This document shows positions 6,782 to 11,219 of a DNA stretch of 11,219 nucleotides, piece after piece (position 1 is the first letter of the stretch; each line of letters starts with the position of its first letter). Where the stretch lies: positions 1 through 11,219 of the forward strand of contig JALLAZ010000925.1 in NCBI GenBank assembly GCA_036939755.1, given 5' to 3'. Below the pieces are notes generated by a model. That model had not been told where the DNA came from. It ran no database searches and saw nothing but the letters and a program-made list of their open reading frames with translations. The DNA is from Stephanodiscus triporus. Taxonomy: Eukaryota > Bacillariophyta > Thalassiosirophyceae > Thalassiosirales > Thalassiosiraceae. Made by a program: the position numbers and the translations under genes.

Positions 6782-8339
6782 CTATGCCGCCACATCTATC
6801 GCTAGTCGCAGCGTATCACCCGAAAAGCCACTTGCCCTAGCTGCGTCCAAGAATTCTTGACTAACCCTATTCTTCTCCATGACGCTCTTCAGCGTACTTT
6901 CTATACTCGGATCTATCTCCAGCGCCCTTTGATAGTACTGATTGCTTTCTTTCAATTTGCGCAATTCCGCGAGACATTCCCCTGCGAGGAGCCAAGCCTT
7001 GGCATTTTGGGATAGGATCTGAGTCGCCTGAAGACTGTCCTGCACGGCATGGAGCAATGCGAATTCGTACATATCGTGACGATAGCGAATCTGTCGAAAT
7101 TTCGCCTGTTGCACTTTGGAATCGCTGGCGAGGCGATTGAATATGGACGGCGACAGGGCCGGATGGGTCGATGCGGTCTGATAAAGTATCTTGACCGTCG
7201 AGGAAGAGGGCACGGTGTCCGACAAATCCTTGACCAGCGTTCGCAACGTCGTGCGGTGATTGGCAGCCCTCTTAAGATAGGCGCGCGCGCGTTTCATGAG
7301 AATGGATCCCTTGGACAGTTGAGATGTCTGCCCTTGGGCCGCGGCGAGGGCTTGATCGTAGAGAGTAATGGCGAGGGATATTTCTCCTTCCTCGAGATTT
7401 CGATTACCGTCGATGAATGATCTCATACATTCGCAGGCTTTGGGGTTGATTCCCTTCTCATTTTTAGTTTGACGATGAGATACAATTGTTAGGATGAGAA
7501 TGATGATTTACAGCATATATTGGCCATGAAAATCAGCTCACCCCCAACTTCATGTGTTCCGTCATGATCCTATACACCTTATCCACTGAATCGACGTTCG
7601 TAATTTCCAATGCCGATACCATTTCCCCGGGTGCATCCTTCCCATCACTCCCAGAAGAAGCACTTCTACTTCGTTGTATGCATCTCACGGTAAGACCCTT
7701 TCCCTTTTGCTTAATCTGCTTATGGAATGATGCAGGATGCACCCTCACAGTTTCAGATGACGGAGCGAGGGAAATGAATGATAAGATGAGATCAGAGGTG
7801 GATATGACACCCTTTTCTTTGTTTCGATTGCTTGGCTGAGAGACATAAACGTCCCAAGTCTATGATCAATTTTTCCCGTGGATTGTGGGCGGACGGCGTG
7901 TGTAATTAGAGATTGCAGTGTGTGTGTGTGGGGGGGGTAAAGTGAGTACACCGTCTCATCGACAAAGATATTCATTCATTCAATTATTCGATCGATCAAT
8001 CGAAAGTAGTAACGCATGCATTCTATCTCTCACGTAGTCATTTTGTCCCCTTCTGCCACTACGAGTGGTATCATCGGCAGTTTTGTCGCCCGTGACATCC
8101 CGCGATAGCGCGCTCATGGCGCCCCCAATTCGATCGCGGCCCGTATGACTACAGACAGGCCACCGAAGCGGATGAGCTTCATGACGAACGCAGGATGTTG
8201 GGGTCGTCGCTGGCGAACCTGCAAACCCAGTAACCCCCGAGAAGGAAGACGACGCGAAGTGAGGGGACGTGCGGCGTGATATCAGAAGAATAAACCAGAA
8301 ATTGATGATGTCTGATCTCATTGTGGATGTTGTTGACAT
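6782..8339 (-). CDS. TPR-repeat protein, predicted three exons
   Basis: Predicted exons are 8339-8034, 7859-7542 and 7456-6782, joined in phase 0 throughout and giving 432 aa. Exon 3 is the best supported: a TPR-type helix pair (GEISLAITLYDQALA) near its start and another near the end (AKAWLLAGECLAELRKLKES, then YYQRALEIDPS), implying a protein-binding scaffold. Exon 2 (106 codons) begins TWDVYVSQPSNRN and contains a likely beta-rich segment that I do not recognise; it ends EHMKLG and joins KGINPKACECMRS. Exon 1 is weaker. Its N-terminus is uncertain: the ATG at 8339 has poor context, the ATG at 8321 would start a hydrophobic leader (INFWFILLI), and the ATG at 8117 has G at -3 and would give a 358-aa protein. 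The family is not recognised. The likely promoter lies between the coding start and the inverted-repeat element beginning at 8387. Confidence 0.7.
7457..7541 (-). other. Intron 2 of TPR gene, with tandem acceptor
   Basis: An 85-bp intron. The donor is GGG|GTGAGC at 7541. A branch-site-like CCTAACA follows, and the acceptor is TGAG| ending at 7457. The acceptor reads GAGAAG, a NAGNAG arrangement, so an alternative site 3 nt downstream would drop one lysine. Both choices keep the frame. Confidence 0.75.
7860..8033 (-). other. Intron 1 of TPR gene (predicted)
   Basis: A 174-bp candidate intron with donor TAC|GTGAGA and acceptor GATCATAG|, joining two phase-0 exons. It includes a (TG)n tract followed by a G run (about 7917-7937 on plus), which is a C run plus (CA)n on the transcribed strand. 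An in-frame TAG directly before exon 2 means a splice acceptor or an internal start is needed there. The donor choice is less certain. Confidence 0.5.
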
Positions 8340-8386
8340 GCATGCGCGTTGACGGGCGGGAAGTGGGGGGAATTTAAACCCACTCT

Positions 8387-8428
8387 ACTATTTTTTTTAC
8401 TTTTGATAAGATTTTGCGGTAAGATTTT
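8387..8428 (+). repeat. Left terminal inverted repeat
   Basis: The left arm pairs with 9265-9306 in reverse complement. Its core TTTTG-ATAAGATTTTG is matched by TTTTGCGATAAGATTTTG on the other arm. Confidence 0.6.
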
Positions 8429-8865
8429 CTGGCCGTTGTCCAAAATCTTGTGTGAAAGTGGCGGTGTTGAGATTATGCTTTTTTGGTGTCTTTCGCAATA
8501 TTGTTGTTCCCCGTGTTGAGATCATCTCTTTCCTTCGAGGCGCGCAGTTGATGTACCTCCTCGGAGGGAACGAAGATGACAATATCGTCGTCACCGTAAG
8601 GGCGATGGTTGTCATCGGAGATCATCCCCCGAGAAGAAGGGGGGGGGAGATGGGACGAGAGAGGTATGACGGGGGCGGCAGAGAGGAGCATTCGACGACA
8701 GCCGCCGCCGATGGTCGGCGCGGTAGGACCGAGGGTGGGGAAGGACGGGGGGGCAGCTGGAGGAAGAAGAAGACAAAGGGGGAGGAATAGGGGCATCATG
8801 GAGGCGATACAGGACATTGACAGGGTGTTCATGTACAACTGTCCCCCTCGTCCTGGCTGCCGGAA

Positions 8866-8884
8866 GGGGAAGGGGCGGGAGGGG
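8866..8884 (+). other. Canonical G-quadruplex motif
   Basis: The 19 bases GGGGAAGGGGCGGGAGGGG contain four G runs with loops of 2, 1 and 1 nt, the pattern expected for a stable intramolecular quadruplex. It lies in the G-rich interior of the MITE-like element. A looser candidate lies at 8733-8753. Confidence 0.6.
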
Positions 8885-9053
8885 TAGGAATAGGGACCGG
8901 CGCGACTACGAGTCGAACAACGACCGGGAGGATGTGGGTGCCGGTGGTACGGTGCGACAACGACGCCCTCCCCCGCGAGGAGGCTGTTTTAATGTGGGGA
9001 AAGACCGTAACAGCAGCGGGCCTCCTCTGTCGATGATCGCGACGATGATGACA

Positions 9054-9105
9054 GAGTGGATTGATGGGGATGGGGGAGCGAGTGGATTGATGGGGAGAGG
9101 GGAGA
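9054..9105 (+). repeat. Tandem duplication of a 26-bp unit
   Basis: Two adjacent copies begin with the identical 17-mer GAGTGGATTGATGGGGA at 9054 and 9080 and then diverge slightly. The unit lies inside the MITE-like element. Confidence 0.7.
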
Positions 9106-9264
9106 GCTGGAGAGTGGAGTGGGCGGGAAATTCTATTGTCCCCATGGAAAAATCTTATCAAAGAAACCTCCTTGATTTCGAGGCAAAAGGAAATAGGTTT
9201 TGATAAGATTTTTGATAAGATTCTGTCGACAAGATTTTTTGGGTCATTTCGGGGTCACAAGGGT

Positions 9265-9306
9265 CATCTTGTCACAAAATCTTATCGCAAAACACAAAAA
9301 AATAGT
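9265..9306 (-). repeat. Right terminal inverted repeat
   Basis: The right arm of the same inverted pair. On plus it reads ...AAAATCTTATCGCAAAAC then a seven-A run and TAGT. Confidence 0.6.
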
Positions 9307-9321
9307 GTTGAGAGGATGGGC

Positions 9322-9426
9322 CTCAATGTCCCGATGTCCCGTACTACAGCTAGAGAGGTACAAGAGGATCAAGACAAGAGTGAGTAGTTAGGGTACTATG
9401 GGTAGATACTAGCACCCCCCCACACT
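9322..9426 (+). repeat. Direct repeat, copy A
   Basis: About 105 bp closely matching 11107-11215. Shared blocks include GTCCCGTACTACAGCTAGAG, GAGGATCAAGACAAGAG, AGTAGTTAGGGT, GGGTAGATACTA and a C7 run followed by ACACT. Differences are scattered substitutions and short indels. It begins 15 bp after the right end of the MITE-like element. Confidence 0.85.
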
Positions 9427-9538
9427 CGAATATGGCACAGCCAAATGAGAGTGGACAATGACATCCTAGTAGATGCATGGAGAACCCAAACACGACAGGA
9501 ACCAAAGCAACAATCAAATATATGTATGTAGCCAAATA

Positions 9539-9850
9539 TCAGAAGAAAAAGGGAAGACTCAAAAGAAGAGAACCTTCAGCCAAGAAAAAACTGTCTTCCA
9601 AAAGGATTTCCAAAGGACAAAAATCCAAACAACAAATCCCAAACCATGAAACCCCATACTTAAGTGGAAGCCCATCCAGTAGATAGATTAGAGGCCCGAG
9701 GCTGATGACGCCCACCACAGAGAAGATAATCCAGTCGATTGGGGGCCCAAGGGCCATGTCGTCAGCCAACTTGATGAGGACAGATCCGACGACACGTACC
9801 CTTCCATTGATGGGCATCTCTCTCTCCGGTTGCGATTGTTCCCTTTTCAT
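9539..9850 (-). CDS. Possible small membrane protein or exon (weak)
   Basis: A 103-codon minus-strand ORF. From its second ATG, MPINGRVRVVGSVLIKLADD, the reading frame has coding-like codon use and includes a hydrophobic stretch (IIFSVVGVISLGPLIYLLDG) that could span a membrane. The last 40 codons are A/T-rich and look like non-coding sequence, so this may be an exon ending near a GTATGG donor (about 9660). No family is recognised. It lies between the two direct repeats, downstream of and on the same strand as the WW-like ORF. Confidence 0.25.
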   Translation of the reverse strand: MKREQSQPEREMPINGRVRVVGSVLIKLADDMALGPPIDWIIFSVVGVISLGPLIYLLDGLPLKYGVSWFGICCLDFCPLEILLEDSFFLAEGSLLLSLPFFF

Positions 9851-9907
9851 GTAACGTAAAGGTAAAGGGTTGGAGGGAGGGAGATGAAGACAAAGTCATT
9901 GCGAAGG

Positions 9908-10876
9908 CTATGGCAATGTCTTCAATGAGCAAAGGGTCGTCGCTCGTGCTGACGTTGCATTGAGAGTAGTCGTCGGTGTAGAAGTCCCCCCCATCATTGG
10001 TAGAGGGTGGGAGGGAATGGCCTCATCCGGAGGACTGGGCGCCCGAGGTCTGTTGCATCGACCAGGGCGGCGACGAGGCCGTTTGCATCGGCAAGCCATC
10101 TTATGGTGCGCAATGGCGGCCGAGTCGGGAGCCGGTGTCGATTGAAGGACTGTCGACGACGGCTCGCAGTCCCCCCCTCTCGGTAACAATAATGCACCCA
10201 CAAAAGACATTGGGTGAGGAGGGTTGGGACTCAAGTAGCGCCCGGATTCAACCGGCTTTGCAACACTCCCCCTCTTGTTGTGGGTCATCCGACGCAAGGT
10301 GAGCTTGGCGAGGATGAATTTGATCTGGTGGGGAAGTGGCGGGTGGGCACACGCTATCGGTTGTACCGTGTCCTCAACCGAGTACCAACAGTGGTCCGTT
10401 GGACGATGGATCCAGCATGTGATAATATCCAACAGAACCCATCGGCGGGAACCTGGGACACGGTACCACGTGCCCTTGGGATTTAGGGTTGGCTCAATAG
10501 CCCTTGATGCAGAATCCCAATCCGAAGGCGGTGGTTGCCAAAGCCGTTCGCCGCTTCGAATATTCACCATGAAGGATAATCCGTCCAAACCTTCATGGCT
10601 AGCATAAAAGTGCCACTCAGTGAGGATGGCTGGCGGTGGGCAAGCGTCAGCGGGCCCTATCCCCCCCATCGTAACGAGGGTGGGAAATGAAGTCAACACG
10701 GTCGAAGGTGGTCGTGATGACTTCGAGGGAGGGCTGGGAGTAGGCGGGGAGCCGTTGCTCGTGTAGAGAGCCGGGTCACCGTTTTCACCACATTGTAGGC
10801 AGCCCTGGAGAGGGGGGAGGGGGGGCTCACTCGAGGGGAAAGAGCCATCGAGCGTTGTCATCGATGGCGACGACAT
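9908..10876 (-). CDS. Hypothetical tryptophan-rich protein with WW-like motifs
   Basis: A 322-codon ORF on the minus strand, long for this GC content if it were chance. Flanks are Pro/Ser/Thr-rich; the middle is tryptophan-rich (W88, W113, W120, W137, W146, W155, W164). Residues 88-116 fit a WW domain: first W88, then SFMVN (N105), SGERLW (W113) and P116, giving W...N...WxxP. A second weaker copy spans 137-159. WW domains bind proline-rich peptides, and the protein's own flanks are proline-rich. A CXXC-type pair (CLQC, 26-29) and a basic cluster (264-273) are visible. Other frames over the same DNA also look coding-like in patches, so this could be a decayed gene or have undetected introns. 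An alternative minus-strand ATG at about 10907 opens a short frame beginning MMSNGTPPAPYVVAIDDNAR. A 12-bp palindrome (10929-10940) lies upstream. It is enclosed by the direct repeats. Confidence 0.4.
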   Translation of the reverse strand: MSSPSMTTLDGSFPSSEPPLPPLQGCLQCGENGDPALYTSNGSPPTPSPPSKSSRPPSTVLTSFPTLVTMGGIGPADACPPPAILTEWHFYASHEGLDGLSFMVNIRSGERLWQPPPSDWDSASRAIEPTLNPKGTWYRVPGSRRWVLLDIITCWIHRPTDHCWYSVEDTVQPIACAHPPLPHQIKFILAKLTLRRMTHNKRGSVAKPVESGRYLSPNPPHPMSFVGALLLPRGGDCEPSSTVLQSTPAPDSAAIAHHKMACRCKRPRRRPGRCNRPRAPSPPDEAIPSHPLPMMGGTSTPTTTLNATSARATTLCSLKTLP

Positions 10877-11106
10877 AAGGAGCCGGAGGTGTGCCGTTGC
10901 TCATCATTTTTACCCTCAATCTATTAGTTCCTACGTAGGAGACGTAGAAAATAAAATAAAAAGAGGACGTCAACCAATGAATGGGACGATTTGGGGAAAG
11001 GGGGTCCCCAGCTTGAGCAACGGAGTTTATGCCGCCTCCCCCCCGCTGGTGGTGGTGGTGGTGGGATCACTTTTATTCGAACGCAGAGCGTTCGGGCTCG
11101 TAACCT
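10877..11106. other. Spacer upstream of the WW-like ORF
   Basis: Holds the palindrome TCCTACGTAGGA (10929-10940), part of which (ACGTAGGAGA) also occurs in the TBC/NIP30 divergent promoter at 1673. A short GGT-repeat lies near 11046-11064. A hairpin lies at 11078-11094. No gene is supported, although one plus-strand frame (ATG 10977, stop near 11140) stays open for about 53 codons. Confidence 0.4.
11078..11094. repeat. Perfect 7-bp stem hairpin
   Basis: CGAACGC, loop AGA, GCGTTCG. It lies 12 bp before direct repeat copy B. No T-run follows, and its function is unknown. Confidence 0.55.
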
Positions 11107-11215
11107 CTCAATGTCCCGACGTCCCGTACTACAGCTAGAGGTACGAGAGGATCAAGACAAGAGGGACTAGAGTAGTTAGGGTCTCTACGGGTAGATACTA
11201 ACACCCCCCCACACT
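11107..11215 (+). repeat. Direct repeat, copy B
   Basis: The partner of copy A, 1785 bp downstream in the same orientation, about 109 bp, ending in the same C7-ACACT. The window ends 4 bp later, so the repeat may continue beyond it. Confidence 0.85.
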
Positions 11216-11219
11216 TTCA

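Larger units (their letters stand above)
8387..9306. mobile_element. MITE-like non-autonomous DNA transposon (about 920 bp, terminal inverted repeats)
   Basis: The two ends are inverted copies of each other. The left end reads ACTATTTTTTTT then TTTTGATAAGATTTTG; the right end, read in reverse complement from 9306, gives ACTATTTTTTT then TTTTGCGATAAGATTTTG. Similarity extends about 40 bp with a small gap and a few mismatches. Eight AAGATTTT-like motifs in either orientation cluster near the ends: 8408, 8421, 8442, 9149, 9205, 9217 (one mismatch), 9231 and 9276. This recalls the subterminal repeats of hAT- or Mutator-type elements. The interior has no ORF with recognisable transposase features. 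No convincing target-site duplication is visible, so exact ends and superfamily are uncertain. The element lies 48 bp from the most upstream candidate ATG of the TPR gene. Confidence 0.55.

Noticed and set aside
8452..9203. Overlapping plus- and minus-strand ORFs of 79-128 codons inside the MITE-like element
   Set aside because: They are Arg/Gly/Pro low complexity from the G-rich strand, with no domain and no consistent codon use. They look like chance open frames.
9388..9393. TTAGGG within the direct repeat as telomere-derived sequence
   Set aside because: Single occurrence per copy, not a tandem array.
9997..10302. Resemblance of a plus-strand frame (CIGKPSYGAQW...) to the YG region of copia reverse transcriptases
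   Set aside because: Only a few residues fit, the YxDD catalytic motif is absent, and no protease, integrase or RNase H is present.
9322..11215. Direct repeats as LTRs of a complete retrotransposon
   Set aside because: The interior is too short for gag-pol, no primer-binding site or TG...CA ends are evident, and no retroelement protein is recognisable. A deletion derivative remains possible.
1..11219. CRISPR arrays, bacterial operons or phage genes
   Set aside because: No regularly spaced short repeats. Genes are eukaryotic families with introns, and no ribosome-binding-site pattern is seen.

Overview
The window looks like nuclear DNA from a compact eukaryotic genome. It has short GT-AG introns (85-216 bp), two tRNA genes with internal A and B boxes and T-run terminators, and purely eukaryotic families: a nonaspanin (TM9SF), a TBC Rab-GAP, a NIP30/FAM192A protein and a twin-CX9C mitochondrial-type protein. 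Gene density, intron sizes, GTAC/TACGTA-rich upstream regions and the DEP-TBC architecture would fit a diatom or other stramenopile alga. That placement is inference; no lineage-specific marker proves it.

Layout. (1) 1-1534, minus: DEP + TBC Rab-GAP, cut by the window edge just after its glutamine-finger motif. (2) 1535-1737: 203-bp divergent promoter with a 16-bp palindrome. (3) 1738-2487, plus: NIP30/FAM192A (PSME3IP1-like) nuclear protein. (4) 2488-3040: intergenic, with eight GTAC sites in 139 bp. (5) 3041-5242, plus: two-exon TM9SF/nonaspanin of 661 aa whose signal-peptide exon lies upstream of the long ORF. (6) 5243-5738: no gene seen. (7) 5739-5960, minus: two near-identical tRNA-Thr(CGU) genes exactly 150 bp apart. 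(8) 6162-6545, plus: twin-CX9C protein with a possible myristoylation N-terminus. (9) 6782-8339, minus: predicted three-exon TPR protein. (10) 8387-9306: about 920 bp bounded by roughly 40-bp terminal inverted repeats, with repeated GATAAGATTTT-like motifs near its ends and G-rich interior, probably a non-autonomous DNA transposon (MITE-like) close to the TPR gene's 5' end. (11) 9322-11215: a pair of about 105-bp direct repeats enclosing about 1.7 kb that holds a 322-codon minus-strand ORF with WW-like motifs and a weaker possible membrane ORF.

The left 8.3 kb is a set of unrelated housekeeping genes: vesicle traffic (TBC, TM9SF), nuclear proteasome regulation (NIP30), translation (tRNAs), mitochondrial intermembrane space (CX9C) and a TPR scaffold. 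Nothing suggests that they act as one pathway. The right 2.9 kb is repeat-rich and less certain. Several genes change codon use along their length, G/C-ending at the 5' end and more A/T-ending toward the 3' end. I found no convincing new multi-gene system. The most unusual items are the DEP-TBC protein with a large acidic insertion in its catalytic domain, the MITE-like element, and the repeat-flanked tryptophan-rich ORF.
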